A stretch of 64,000 nucleotides of DNA. Origin: Streptomyces sp. NBC_01276. Its GTDB lineage: Bacteria > Actinomycetota > Actinomycetes > Streptomycetales > Streptomycetaceae. A program made the position numbers and the translations under genes. Numbering within the stretch: the first letter of the stretch is position 1; each line of letters opens with the position of its first letter. The stretch covers positions 7,934,501 to 7,998,500 of the forward strand of contig NZ_CP108442.1 in NCBI RefSeq assembly GCF_041435355.1. Direction: 5' to 3'. Below are positions 18,204 through 27,328 of this stretch, piece by piece. The notes beneath the pieces were generated by a model, which saw only the letters and a program-made list of their open reading frames with translations, did no database searches and was not told where the DNA came from.

Positions 18204-18214
18204 GATTTGAAATC
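18204..18214. promoter_or_regulatory. GATTT-G-AAATC palindrome upstream of galT
   Basis: This perfect 5-bp inverted repeat with a 1-base centre sits in an AT-rich patch (TTGATTTGATTTGAAATC), unusual in this genome, ending 17 bp before the galT GTG. It may be an operator or part of the galT promoter. Confidence 0.4.
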
Positions 18215-18230
18215 TGTTTAGTCTTGGCGA

Positions 18231-19280
18231 GTGAAGAAGACTCTTGCGAAACTCGCGGACGGCCGCGAACTGATCTACTTCGACACCGACGAAGGCGCCG
18301 TGCGCGATGCGCCCGATCCGCGCCCGCTGGACCGGGTGAGCAGCCACCCCCAACTGAGGCGGGACGAGGCGACCGGTGACTGGATCACCATCGCCTCCCA
18401 CCGGCAGGACCGCACGTACCACCCGCCCGCCGGCGAATGCCCGCTCTGCCCCTCACGGGACGGCCGGCTCAGCGAGATCCCGGCCGACGACTACGAGGTG
18501 GCCGTCTTCGAGAACCGCTTCCCCTCCCTGGCGGGCGGGGCCGGGCGCTGCGAGGTGGTGTGCTTCACCCCGGACCACGCGGCCGGATTCGCCGACCTCA
18601 CGCCGGCCGCCGCCCGCCTGGTCCTGGACGCGTGGACCGACCGCACCGCGGAGCTCTCGGCCCTCCCGGAAGTCGAGCAGGTGTACTGCTTCGAGAACCG
18701 GGGGGCCGAGATCGGGGTGACCCTCGCCCACCCGCACGGCCAGATCTACGGCTTCCCGTTCGTCACACCGCGCACCGCCAAGATGACGGCCGCCGCGACC
18801 GCACACCGGGCCGCCACCGGACGCAACCTCTTCGAGGACCTGCTGGCGGGTGCCCGCGCCGCCACCGACCGGGTGGTGACGGCCGGGGAGCACTGGACCG
18901 CCTTCGTGCCCTACGCCGCCCGCTGGCCGTACGAGGTGCACCTCTACCCGCACCGCCGGGTCCCCGATCTGACCTGCCTCACCGAGGCCGAGCGGGCCGA
19001 GTTCCCGGAGCTCTACCTGGACCTGCTGCGCCGGTTCGACCGGCTGTTCCCCGTACCGGGGCGGCCGCAGGGGCCGGGCCCCACCCCGTACATCTCGGCC
19101 TGGCACCAGGCCCCCCGCACCGGGGGGGAGGAACTGGCCCTGCATCTGGAGCTGTTCACCGTGCGGCGGACTCCCGACAAGCTCAAGTTCCTCGCCGGGA
19201 CGGAGTCCGGGACGGAAGCCTTCATCAATGACGTGGCCCCCGAGGAGGCCGCGCGGCGACTGCGGGAGGCCCTGGCGTGA
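18231..19280 (+). CDS. galT: galactose-1-phosphate uridylyltransferase
   Basis: The product has 349 residues. It exchanges UMP between UDP-glucose and galactose 1-phosphate in the Leloir pathway. The active-site motif is AHPHGQ with His169 as nucleophile. CPLC (Cys70, Cys73) is the usual metal site, and the C-terminal HLELFTVRRTPDKLKFLAGTE is conserved. The GTG at 18231 is chosen because the coding pattern begins there; no Shine-Dalgarno is visible, so the mRNA may be leaderless. It overlaps galK by 4 bp (GTGA). Confidence 0.95.
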   Translation: MKKTLAKLADGRELIYFDTDEGAVRDAPDPRPLDRVSSHPQLRRDEATGDWITIASHRQDRTYHPPAGECPLCPSRDGRLSEIPADDYEVAVFENRFPSLAGGAGRCEVVCFTPDHAAGFADLTPAAARLVLDAWTDRTAELSALPEVEQVYCFENRGAEIGVTLAHPHGQIYGFPFVTPRTAKMTAAATAHRAATGRNLFEDLLAGARAATDRVVTAGEHWTAFVPYAARWPYEVHLYPHRRVPDLTCLTEAERAEFPELYLDLLRRFDRLFPVPGRPQGPGPTPYISAWHQAPRTGGEELALHLELFTVRRTPDKLKFLAGTESGTEAFINDVAPEEAARRLREALA

Positions 19281-20476
19281 ACCGGACGGCTCAGTGGGAC
19301 GACGACAGCCGGGCCGACGGCGTCGCGGACGTCTTCGCGCGGCTCTTCGCAGGGCCCCCGGACGGGGTCTGGGCGGCGCCGGGGCGGGTGAACCTGATCG
19401 GTGAACACACCGACTACAACGACGGGTTCGCCCTGCCCATCGCCCTCCCGCGGAACACCCTGCTCGCCGCCCGCGCGCGCACGGACGGGCGGCTGCGGCT
19501 GCACAGCGCGCAGGGGAAGGGCGGGATCACCGAACTCTCCGTGGACGGGCTGGCTCCGGGGTCGGTGACGGGCTGGGCCGCGTACCCGGCCGGCGTGGTC
19601 TGGGCACTCGCCGAGGCGGGCCACACCGTCGGGGGAGCGGACCTGCACTTCGACAGCACGGTGCCCACCGGCGCCGGCCTCTCCTCCTCGGCGGCGCTGG
19701 AGTGCGTGGTCGCCGTCGCCTACGACGCGCTGTACGGGCTGGGCCTGCCCGGGCCCGAACTGGCCCGGATCGGCCAGCGCGCGGAGAACGCCTTCGCGGG
19801 TGTCCCCTGCGGGATCATGGACCAGATGGCCTCGGTCTGCTGCACCGCCGAGGCCGCCCTCCACCTCGACGCCCGTACCCCGCAGGACCACCGGCAGGTG
19901 CCCCTCGACCTCCGGGGCCAGGGGCTGGGGCTGCTGGTGATCGACACCCGGGTCTCCCACGACCTCGCCGACGGGGAGTACGCCGCCCTGCGGGCCGGCT
20001 GCGAACGCGCGGCCGCGCTGCTCGGGCTGCCCGCCCTGCGCGACGTGGACGCCGGAGAACTGCCGAAGGCCCTCAAGGCCCTGCCGGCGGAACTCGTGCC
20101 CCTGGTGCGCCACGTGGTGACCGAGAACGCCCGGGTCGCGGAGGCCGTCACCCGGCTGCGGGAGGGCGACGCGGCGGCCCTCGGCCCGATCCTCACCGCG
20201 GGCCACGCCTCGCTGCGCGACGACTACCGGGTCTCGTGCCCGGAGACCGACCTCGCCGTCACCGCCGCGCTGGAGGCCGGGGCGCTCGGGGCCCGGATGA
20301 CGGGAGGGGGCTTCGGGGGCTCCGTCATCGCGCTGGTGGAGGCGGGGCGGGAGGACGCGGTGGGCGGGTCCGTCACGACCGCCTTCGGTGCGGCCGGCCA
20401 CCGCCCCCCGCGCCTGTTCCCCGTCACCCCGGCGGCCGGCGCCCGCCGCCTCACGGCCGAGCGCGGGACGCGGTAG
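19277..20476 (+). CDS. galK: galactokinase
   Basis: The product has 399 residues from the GTG at 19277, which overlaps the galT stop. This GHMP kinase phosphorylates galactose at C1. Motif 1 is GRVNLIGEHTDYNDGFALP, motif 2 is PTGAGLSSSAALE, and motif 3 is MTGGGFGGSVIALV. Together with galT it converts free galactose, released by the nearby alpha- and beta-galactosidases, to UDP-galactose. In other streptomycetes a galE epimerase gene sits between galT and galK; here there is none. Confidence 0.95.
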   Translation: MNRTAQWDDDSRADGVADVFARLFAGPPDGVWAAPGRVNLIGEHTDYNDGFALPIALPRNTLLAARARTDGRLRLHSAQGKGGITELSVDGLAPGSVTGWAAYPAGVVWALAEAGHTVGGADLHFDSTVPTGAGLSSSAALECVVAVAYDALYGLGLPGPELARIGQRAENAFAGVPCGIMDQMASVCCTAEAALHLDARTPQDHRQVPLDLRGQGLGLLVIDTRVSHDLADGEYAALRAGCERAAALLGLPALRDVDAGELPKALKALPAELVPLVRHVVTENARVAEAVTRLREGDAAALGPILTAGHASLRDDYRVSCPETDLAVTAALEAGALGARMTGGGFGGSVIALVEAGREDAVGGSVTTAFGAAGHRPPRLFPVTPAAGARRLTAERGTR

Positions 20477-20482
20477 CCCGCC

Positions 20483-20516
20483 GGGTCAGGGGTCAGGGGG
20501 CAGGGGTCAGGGGGTG
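20483..20516 (+). repeat. GGGGTCA-type G-rich repeat at the galK/phosphodiesterase junction
   Basis: GGGTCA units occur three times with further runs of four or five G, giving five G-runs within 34 bases. The repeat covers the end of the convergent phosphodiesterase gene, whose stop is at 20507-20509. The plus strand could form a G-quadruplex and may affect transcription termination of both genes. Confidence 0.5.
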
Positions 20517-21349
20517 AAAGCGGCGCCGTCCAGGGTCCAATGGGGATCCTGGACGATGCCGAGCGCGGCGTACACGTGCGCGGCGACATCGGCGTGCCGG
20601 ACGCCCGGCACGGTCGCGCCGGCGGGCAGACCGGGGCCGCACGCGGCCACCCACGCGGTGCGCTCCCGCTCGCTGCGACCTCCGTGGCCCCCCTCCTCGC
20701 GGTGGCCGTGGTCGGTCACGACGATGACCGTCCACTGCTCCCCGGCGTGGCCGGGGCGCCCGCGCACGGCCTTGACGATCCGTCCCAGGCGGCTGTCCGC
20801 GGTCTCGATCGACCGGCGGTACTCCTGACCGCAGCCGAGGAAATGGGCGGTCTCGTCGACGGCGCCGAGATAGACGAAGGAGGCGTGGAGTTCCTCTCCG
20901 GAGCCCAGTACGCGTGCCGCTTCGGCCGTCACTGTCTCGTCGGCCTCCTCCCAGGCCTGAGGGGTGTCCTCGCGGGGGGCGATGAAGCTCAGCCGGCTGG
21001 GGGCGGTGAAGAGCGGCCCGCCCTGCCGGGCGAGGAACAGGGGTGCCCAGCCGCCGACGGCGAAGGTGCGCCGCCCGTGTTCGAGGGCCAGGCGGGTGGT
21101 GAAGTCGGGGAAGACGTCGAGCCGGTTGCCGTCGAGACGGTTGCCCCACACCCCGTGTTTGGCGACGCCGACCCCGGTCACGATGGTGGTCCAGCACGGG
21201 CCGGACATGGTCGGCGTGGCGTCGTCGATCCCGACGGGCGCCAGGAAGCCCGCGCGGGCCACTTCGTCGAGGTGCGGTGTGTCCAGCTCCGGCAGCAGGT
21301 CGAGCCGTACGCCGTCGATGCCGACGACGAGGACGTGGCGGTTGTCCAT
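20507..21349 (-). CDS. alkaline phosphatase superfamily (type I phosphodiesterase/nucleotide pyrophosphatase-like) protein
   Basis: The product has 280 residues from the ATG at 21349. Early metal-site motif VVGIDGVRLDLL, a nucleophile region ATPTMSGPCWTTIVTGVGVAKHGVWGN, and the later VVTDHGHRE are the signature of the alkaline phosphatase fold. The product is cytoplasmic by sequence. It lies 107 bp downstream of the GH36 alpha-galactosidase on the same strand and may be co-transcribed with it. The substrate is unknown; a sugar-phosphate or nucleotide-sugar diester would fit the context but is inference. Confidence 0.82.
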   Translation of the reverse strand: MDNRHVLVVGIDGVRLDLLPELDTPHLDEVARAGFLAPVGIDDATPTMSGPCWTTIVTGVGVAKHGVWGNRLDGNRLDVFPDFTTRLALEHGRRTFAVGGWAPLFLARQGGPLFTAPSRLSFIAPREDTPQAWEEADETVTAEAARVLGSGEELHASFVYLGAVDETAHFLGCGQEYRRSIETADSRLGRIVKAVRGRPGHAGEQWTVIVVTDHGHREEGGHGGRSERERTAWVAACGPGLPAGATVPGVRHADVAAHVYAALGIVQDPHWTLDGAAFTP

Positions 21350-21360
21350 ATCGGTCCAGG

Positions 21361-21392
21361 GTGTCCGTGGGTGGGCGTGTGTCCGTGGGTGG
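21361..21392. repeat. 14-bp direct repeat in the alpha-galactosidase/phosphodiesterase spacer
   Basis: GTGTCCGTGGGTGG occurs at 21361-21374 and again at 21379-21392. It lies between the two minus-strand genes, close to the phosphodiesterase start. No function can be assigned. Confidence 0.5.
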
Positions 21393-21456
21393 TCGGCGCG
21401 GTCGGGGGCGGCCGGCACGGTCGGGGGTGCGGTCGCGGGGCTCGTCCGACGCGATG

Positions 21457-23583
21457 TCAGGGGGTGACGCGGCGCAGCCGGACCAGCCGGCTCGCGTGGT
21501 CCCCCGTGGGCAGCCGCAGGTCGATTCCGCGGTGGACCAGGACGGCGCCGCTGTGCACGCGGTCCAGGTCCGGGTCCAGGTAGTGGGCGCCGGCGTCGAG
21601 GGCGGGCAGTCTGACGGGGGCGGCCGGGTGGCCGAACCGGGCCGAGGGGCGCCACGCGAGAACGGCGTGCTCGCCGCCGTCTTCGGCGGCGTAGTGGACG
21701 GCCGTCACTCCGCCCGCCCCCTCGACGCGGTACTGGAGGCCGAACTGCACCAGCGGACGGATCCGCTTGTACTCGGCCACGAGCCCGGCGGCCTCGTCGA
21801 GTTCCTCCTCGGACCAGGTCGTGAGGTCTCCGCCGAGGCCGAGCGCGCCGGACATGGCCACGTGGAAGCGGAAGCGCAGCGGAGTGAGCCGTCCGGTGGT
21901 GACGTTGGGGCTGTCGGTGACCCACGCGGCCATGACCCGGGCGGGGAAGAGCTGGCTGAAGCCGTCCTGGATCGCGATCCGGTCGACGGGATCGGTGTTG
22001 TCGGAGGTCCACACCTGGTCGGTGCGGGCGAGGATGCCGAGGTCGGCGCGCCCGCCGCCGCCCGCGCACGCCTCGATGCGCAGGCCCGGGTGGTCGGCGC
22101 GGAGCCGGTCCATGATGCGGTAGACGGCCCGGGTGTGGTCGATCCAGAGCCGGTCCGGATCGTGATGCCCTTCCCAGCCGGTATCGGTGAAGGCGCGGTT
22201 GGCATCCCATTTGAGCCAGTCGACCCGGTGGTCGCGGACGACGGAGTCGAGGGTGTGGTGGGCCCAGGCCTCCACGTCGGGCCGGGCGAGGTTCAGCACC
22301 AGTTGATTGCGCAGCTCGGTCGTCTCGCGCGTGGGGGAGTGGATGACCCAGTCCGGATGGGCGCGGTACAGCTCGCTGTCGCGGTTGACCATCTCGGGTT
22401 CCACCCACAGCCCGAACTCCATGCCGAGGCGGTGGACCTCGTCGGCGAGGGGGCGCAGTCCCTGCGGGAAGGCGTCGCGGCGCGGCACCCAGTCGCCGAG
22501 TCCCGCCGCGTCGCCCCGCCGCGCGCCGAACCAGCCGTCGTCCAGCACGAAGAGTTCGGCGCCGGCCCGGGAGGCCAGGTGGGCCAGCCGGACCTGTCCG
22601 GCCTGGTCGACGCCGAAACCGGTGGCCTCCCAGGAGTTGTAGACGACCGGCCGCTCCCGGCCGGGCTCGGGCAGCACCTGGTCCCGGACGTGGCCGTGCC
22701 AGGCGCGGCTGGCCGCGCCGAAGCCGTGCGGCGTGTAGAGGCCGGCGAACACGGGGGTGCGCAGGCTCTCGCCCGGTCGCAGCGTCCACCGCAGTCCCTC
22801 GTGCCCGAATCCGCCGGTCCAGGTGGTGCGGCCGACGGGGTCGCGGTGGAGGGTGATGCGCCAGCTTCCGCTCCAGGCCAGGGCGGTGCTCCACACCTCG
22901 CCCCGGTCTTCCGTCGCGGTGCCGTCGTCGAGCGCCAGCCAGGGGTTGGCGTGGTGGCCGGTGAGCCCGCGGCGGCTGGTGAGGACGGTCTCGGCGACGG
23001 GGAGCCGGTCGCGGTTCAGCTGGAACTCGCTGTTCCAGCCGCCCGTGAGATGGCTGAGCCGGTAGTCGGCGAGCGCGGGGGCCGTCCAGGAGGCCGAGTC
23101 CAGCCGGTCGATGGTGACGGGCCCGGCGTCGTCCTCCGCCGCCGCGGTGTGGGTGAGCTCCACCCAGCGTTCGATGACGTCACTGCCGGGGCGGACGCGG
23201 TAACACAGCTCGGCGTGCAGGGGGTAGTGGCGGTCGCGCAGGTGCAGGCGCAGCTCGCCGCCCTCGACGGTGTGCCCCGTGAACCGCCACTGGGCGCCGC
23301 TGGTTCCGTCGGCGAACCGGACCTGGAGGCCTGCCGGACCGAACCGCGCCCCGGTCTGCGGAGCGAGCTCGTCCGCGTCGGCGTCGGCTTCGAAGCTGCT
23401 GGCGGCGGGTGAGGCGGCGTCCGGCAGTCGGGACAGGGCCGCGGCGTCGAGCGGCGCGCCCCAGTACAGGTGCCGAGGGCTTCCGTCGAGGCCGATGCGC
23501 AGGGCGTACAGGCTGTTGGGCGTGCGCAGAAGGGCGACGCCGGGGCCGGGGTCGAAGGTGGCGAGCGGGAGCGCGGCAGACAC
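21457..23583 (-). CDS. GH36 alpha-galactosidase
   Basis: The product has 708 residues, typical for GH36, from the ATG at 23583. A beta-sandwich N-terminal domain (about 1-310) precedes a TIM barrel with VLDDGWFG, GLWVEPEMVN, the nucleophile motif DWLKWDANR (Asp460), EACAGGGGR, and the acid/base motif SDNTDP (Asp528). There is no signal peptide, so it acts on imported raffinose-family or melibiose-type sugars. It is divergent from the ROK regulator 174 bp away, the likely controller. It is the second alpha-galactosidase in this block and is closer to the classical enzyme. Confidence 0.94.
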   Translation of the reverse strand: MSAALPLATFDPGPGVALLRTPNSLYALRIGLDGSPRHLYWGAPLDAAALSRLPDAASPAASSFEADADADELAPQTGARFGPAGLQVRFADGTSGAQWRFTGHTVEGGELRLHLRDRHYPLHAELCYRVRPGSDVIERWVELTHTAAAEDDAGPVTIDRLDSASWTAPALADYRLSHLTGGWNSEFQLNRDRLPVAETVLTSRRGLTGHHANPWLALDDGTATEDRGEVWSTALAWSGSWRITLHRDPVGRTTWTGGFGHEGLRWTLRPGESLRTPVFAGLYTPHGFGAASRAWHGHVRDQVLPEPGRERPVVYNSWEATGFGVDQAGQVRLAHLASRAGAELFVLDDGWFGARRGDAAGLGDWVPRRDAFPQGLRPLADEVHRLGMEFGLWVEPEMVNRDSELYRAHPDWVIHSPTRETTELRNQLVLNLARPDVEAWAHHTLDSVVRDHRVDWLKWDANRAFTDTGWEGHHDPDRLWIDHTRAVYRIMDRLRADHPGLRIEACAGGGGRADLGILARTDQVWTSDNTDPVDRIAIQDGFSQLFPARVMAAWVTDSPNVTTGRLTPLRFRFHVAMSGALGLGGDLTTWSEEELDEAAGLVAEYKRIRPLVQFGLQYRVEGAGGVTAVHYAAEDGGEHAVLAWRPSARFGHPAAPVRLPALDAGAHYLDPDLDRVHSGAVLVHRGIDLRLPTGDHASRLVRLRRVTP

Positions 23584-23757
23584 GAAGGGGTCTCCTGGGG
23601 TGCGGAAAGGACCACGGCCGTACGAAGGGTGGTGCGGGCGAGAGCCCCGCTGCGCCGAACGCTCGGGTACAGGCCGTGAGTTGGGCCAGAGGCTAAGGCG
23701 GAGACGGGTGGGAAATCAATACTGGACGAAGTTATTTATTTGCTCTACGTTGCACCC

Positions 23758-24918
23758 GTGTTTCGAAACGACTCCCAACCACTGGTCACCGCACCGGCCG
23801 AAACCGCGGTCCTCGCCCTGCTCCTGGCCGAGGGCCCGCTCAGCCGGGTCGAGCTCGCGCGCCGGACGGGGCTGTCCTCGACGGCCATCACCAAGGCCGC
23901 GAGACCGCTCATCGATGACGGCTATCTGCACGAACTCGCGCCGGAACGCACCGCTCCGGGGGCCGGCCGGCCTGTCAACCCGCTGGCGGTCACCCCGGAC
24001 CGGGAGTTCTTCGTCGGCGTGAAGATCAGCGACGACCGGCTGTTCGGCGTGGTGTGCGACCTGCGGGCCCGAGTGCGGGCGACGGCGGGCCGGACCCTCG
24101 GTGACTGCCGGCCCGAGGCGGTGAGCGTGCTCCTGACCGAACTCGTCGACGAACTGCTCGACGCCGAGCCCGCGTTCCGCGCCCGGACCCGGCACCTGGG
24201 CATCGCGGTCTCGGGAGACGTGGACCGGGCGAGCGGCCGGGTCCGCTTCTCCGGCCGCCTCGGCTGGAGCGACGTCCAGCTCGCCGACATGGTGAGCGCG
24301 TCCACCGGTCTGACGGTCACCGTCGAGAACGACGTCAAAGCACTCACCATCGCCGAGCACTGGTGGTTCGGGGAGGGAGTGGGCACCGGCTACTTCGCGC
24401 TGGTCACGATCGGCGCGGGCATCGGCTCCGCCATCGTCGTCAACGGACAGCTGGTGGAGGGCGCCTACGGCGTGGCCGGGGAGATGGGACACATCTGCGT
24501 CGACCCGGCCGGCCCGAGCTGCCGCTGCGGGTCGGCCGGCTGCGTCGAGGCCATCGCCTCCAGCGGAGCGATCCTCGAAGCCGTCCGCCGGGGCACCGGT
24601 CTCGGAGAACTCGCGTTCGAGCAGGCCGTGGAGATGGCCCGCGACGGCAATCCCGTGGCGCGGGAGGCGTTCGCCCGCGCCGGCCGCGCGATCGGGGTCG
24701 CCATCGCCACGCTCGTCAATCTCGTAGGCCCCGAACGCGTCGTGGTGAGCGGCGAGGGAACGGACACCTACGACCTGTTCGGACAGCACATCAAGGACGC
24801 CTACGCGTCCCACACCTTCGGGGCGGCGGGCCGGTGCCCGCTGTCGCTGCGCCCGCTCCCCTGGGAGGAGTGGGCCCGCGGGGCCGCCGCGGTGGCGGTA
24901 CAGGCGCTGTTCCCGTAA
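23758..24918 (+). CDS. ROK-family transcriptional regulator
   Basis: The product has 386 residues from the GTG at 23758; a TTG at 23740 is an alternative. The N-terminal winged helix (ELARRTGLSSTAITKAARPLIDDGYL, about residues 30-57) marks it as a repressor rather than a plain sugar kinase. The ROK domain has the glucokinase-like IGAGIGSAIVVNGQLVEGAYGVAGEMGH and the zinc motif CRCGSAGCVE. It sits between the divergent GH36 alpha-galactosidase gene and the second ABC operon and probably regulates one or both. The AT-rich stretch around 23710-23740 is the probable promoter/operator. Confidence 0.92.
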   Translation: MFRNDSQPLVTAPAETAVLALLLAEGPLSRVELARRTGLSSTAITKAARPLIDDGYLHELAPERTAPGAGRPVNPLAVTPDREFFVGVKISDDRLFGVVCDLRARVRATAGRTLGDCRPEAVSVLLTELVDELLDAEPAFRARTRHLGIAVSGDVDRASGRVRFSGRLGWSDVQLADMVSASTGLTVTVENDVKALTIAEHWWFGEGVGTGYFALVTIGAGIGSAIVVNGQLVEGAYGVAGEMGHICVDPAGPSCRCGSAGCVEAIASSGAILEAVRRGTGLGELAFEQAVEMARDGNPVAREAFARAGRAIGVAIATLVNLVGPERVVVSGEGTDTYDLFGQHIKDAYASHTFGAAGRCPLSLRPLPWEEWARGAAAVAVQALFP

Positions 24919-24933
24919 CACCGCGCACAGCTC

Positions 24934-24988
24934 ACCCGACCGGCGCCCTTCCCTGCCGGCAAGCACTGAGGAAGGGCACCGGCCGGGT
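24934..24988 (+). terminator. long hairpin between the ROK gene and the second importer
   Basis: Two 19-base arms (24934-24952 and 24970-24988) pair with two mismatches around a 17-base loop, 16 bp after the ROK gene stop. It should end or attenuate transcription from the ROK gene into the importer operon. Confidence 0.65.
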
Positions 24989-25030
24989 GGAACACACCCA
25001 CATCACGCCTGCCTCACGGAAGGATGCGAC

Positions 25031-26308
25031 ATGCGCGCACACAGAACCGAGCTTAGCCGAAGGGGTTTCCTCGGCGGATCACTGATGATCGTCGCGGGAA
25101 GCGTGGTGACCACCGCCTGCAGTACGAACCCGGGCACGGGCGGCTCGTCCGCGGCCAGGACCACCCTGAACGTCTGGTACCACGCCTACGGCGAGGCCGG
25201 CGCGCAGCAGGCCGCGCTGCGCTACGCGACCGCCTTCACCAAGGCCCACCCGGACACCGCCGTCAAGGTCACCTGGGTCCCCGGCGACTACACGGCCAAG
25301 ATCAACGCGACGCTGCTCACCGACTCGGCCCCGGACGTCTTCGAGATCGGCGACTTCAGCGACAGCCTGGCCCGCCGGGGCCAGATCGCCGCGCTGGACG
25401 ACATCTACGGCAGCGCCAGGTCCGACTTCAACGACAACGCCATCGCCGGCGTGACCGTCGACGGCAAGCTCCACGGCGTCAAGATGATCGACGACGTCAT
25501 GATGCTGTACTTCCGCAAGAGCAGGCTGTCCGGGGCCGGAATCACCCCGCCCACCACGTTCGACGAGCTCGTCACGGCGGCGAAGGCCCTCAGCACCAAG
25601 ACGGGCAAGGGCCTGTTCGTCGGCAACGACGGACTGGGCGACAGCCCCATCCTCGCGGTCCGCTCCAACGGCGGCGACCTGGTGACCGACGGCAAGGTCG
25701 CCTTCGGCTCCCCGCAGGCGCTCGAAGCCCTGACCGGCCTGAAGCGCCTGCACGACGACAAGTCCCTGCTCCTCGGCTTCACCACCGACTGGTGGGACCC
25801 GTCCGCCCTCACCCAGGACGTCGTGCCCATGCAGTGGTGCGGCCTGTGGGCGATGCCCGCGATCAAGGCCGCGCTCGGCGACGACTTCGGCGTCCTGCCG
25901 TGGCCCGCCTTCAAGGCCGGCGGGAGCCCCGTCGTGCGCGTCGGCGGCTGGACCAGCTGCGTCAACGCCAAGGGCAGGAACGTGGACGCCGCCAAGAAGT
26001 TCGTCCAGTGGCTGTGGGTCCAGGAGAGCGGACTGCAGAAGGACTGGGCCGAGAGCTACGGTCTCCACGTCCCGCCCCGCAAGTCCGTGGCGGAGGGCGC
26101 CGAGAAGCTCTCCGGCGGCGCCGCCCGGGAGGCGGTGGAACTGGCCGCCAAGTACGGCAAGCCCAACCCGGGCACCTGGGACACCGCCGTGAGCGATGCC
26201 TTCAGGTCGGCCGCCGCGAAGATCGTCGGCGGGCAGGGGGACCCCGCGCAGGTCCTGGCGGAAGCAGTGGGCCGGGCCCAGGCGGTCGTCGACAAGCAGC
26301 GCGGCTGA
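25031..26308 (+). CDS. sugar ABC transporter solute-binding lipoprotein (system 2)
   Basis: The product has 425 residues from the ATG at 25031, with GGAAGG upstream. It has a Tat-type signal (SRRGFLGG) followed by a lipobox-like TTAC. The body is a sugar-binding protein (LNVWYHAYGEAGAQQAALRYATAFTKAHP; PMQWCGLWAMPAIKAAL). It heads an operon with two permeases, a secreted GH5 enzyme and a GH35 beta-galactosidase, so its ligand may be a beta-galactoside or an oligosaccharide released by the GH5 enzyme. It overlaps the next gene by 1 bp. Confidence 0.93.
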   Translation: MRAHRTELSRRGFLGGSLMIVAGSVVTTACSTNPGTGGSSAARTTLNVWYHAYGEAGAQQAALRYATAFTKAHPDTAVKVTWVPGDYTAKINATLLTDSAPDVFEIGDFSDSLARRGQIAALDDIYGSARSDFNDNAIAGVTVDGKLHGVKMIDDVMMLYFRKSRLSGAGITPPTTFDELVTAAKALSTKTGKGLFVGNDGLGDSPILAVRSNGGDLVTDGKVAFGSPQALEALTGLKRLHDDKSLLLGFTTDWWDPSALTQDVVPMQWCGLWAMPAIKAALGDDFGVLPWPAFKAGGSPVVRVGGWTSCVNAKGRNVDAAKKFVQWLWVQESGLQKDWAESYGLHVPPRKSVAEGAEKLSGGAAREAVELAAKYGKPNPGTWDTAVSDAFRSAAAKIVGGQGDPAQVLAEAVGRAQAVVDKQRG

Positions 26309-27321
26309 TGGTCGCGGCACCGCACACCAGCACGCCCCGGTCCGGGCCGTCCGGGCAGCCCGGGCCCGCGCCGGCCTCCGTGCCTTCCGACCGGCGCGCG
26401 GCCCGCGCCGCGCGGCGGCCCCGCACCGGACGCTCGGCCTGGGCCGCCTTCGCGCTGCTCACCGCGCCGATGCTGATCGGGCTCGGCGTCTTCAAGTACG
26501 TGGCCATCGGCTGGAGCTTCCTGCTCAGCCTGAGCGACGCCCGCGGCACCATAGCCCCCGGCCGGTGGGTGGGCCTGGACAACTACCGGACGCTGCTCTC
26601 CGACCGGACGTTCCGCGCTTCCCTCGGCCAGATCCTCCTGTTCACCGCGTTCATCGTGCCCGTCACCTTCGCGGCCTCCCTCGGGCTCGCCCTGCTGGTG
26701 CACCGGATCCGGCGGGGGCGGGCCGTGGTGCGCACCGCCTTCCTGATCCCGGCCGCCGTGTCCTACGTGGCCGCTTCGCTCCTGTGGAAGATGTGCCTGT
26801 TCAACGGGCTGCCCGCCGGCATCGCCAACACCCTCGCCGGATGGTTCGGCATGGACCCGGTCCCCTGGCTGCAGACCACGTCACCACCGCTGTACTGGAT
26901 CGTCCTGGTCACCCTGCGGCTCTGGCTCCAGGTCGGCTTCTACATGGTGCTCTTCCTCGCCGGCCTCCAGGGCATCCCCAAGGACCTCTACGAGGCCGCC
27001 GCGCTCGACGGGGCGACGGGCCTGCGGCTGCTGCGCGGCGTCACGCTGCCGATGCTGCGCAACACCTCCGTCGCCGTCCTGATGCTGCTCTTCATCGCGG
27101 CCTTCCAGGCCTTCGACGAGTTCTACAACCTGTTCAACAGCGGGCTCTCCGGAACCGGCGCGGCCCCCGTGCAGACCCCGCTGGTCTACCTGTACAGCAC
27201 CGCGATGGGCAGCCAGGACTACGGCCTCGGATCGGCCGGAGCGTTCGTGCTCACCGCCCTCATCGTCGGAGTGACCCTGATCCAGGGGCGCTTCACGGGT
27301 TTCGGGAGAAAGGAAGGATGA
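26308..27321 (+). CDS. sugar ABC transporter permease (system 2, MalF-like)
   Basis: The product has 337 residues. A basic, Pro-rich N-terminal tail of about 45 residues precedes about six membrane segments. The ATPase-coupling motif is DLYEAAALDGATGLRLLRGVTLPML. It partners the next permease. The start ATG shares its A with the TGA of the binding-protein gene. Confidence 0.93.
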   Translation: MVAAPHTSTPRSGPSGQPGPAPASVPSDRRAARAARRPRTGRSAWAAFALLTAPMLIGLGVFKYVAIGWSFLLSLSDARGTIAPGRWVGLDNYRTLLSDRTFRASLGQILLFTAFIVPVTFAASLGLALLVHRIRRGRAVVRTAFLIPAAVSYVAASLLWKMCLFNGLPAGIANTLAGWFGMDPVPWLQTTSPPLYWIVLVTLRLWLQVGFYMVLFLAGLQGIPKDLYEAAALDGATGLRLLRGVTLPMLRNTSVAVLMLLFIAAFQAFDEFYNLFNSGLSGTGAAPVQTPLVYLYSTAMGSQDYGLGSAGAFVLTALIVGVTLIQGRFTGFGRKEG

Positions 27322-27328
27322 GCCGCAC

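Noticed and set aside
20507..22894. A 795-codon frame joining the phosphodiesterase to the antisense-frame of the GH36 gene
   Set aside because: The phosphodiesterase motifs begin right at the ATG at 21349; upstream of it the frame is an out-of-frame reading of the GH36 gene, which is on the same strand.
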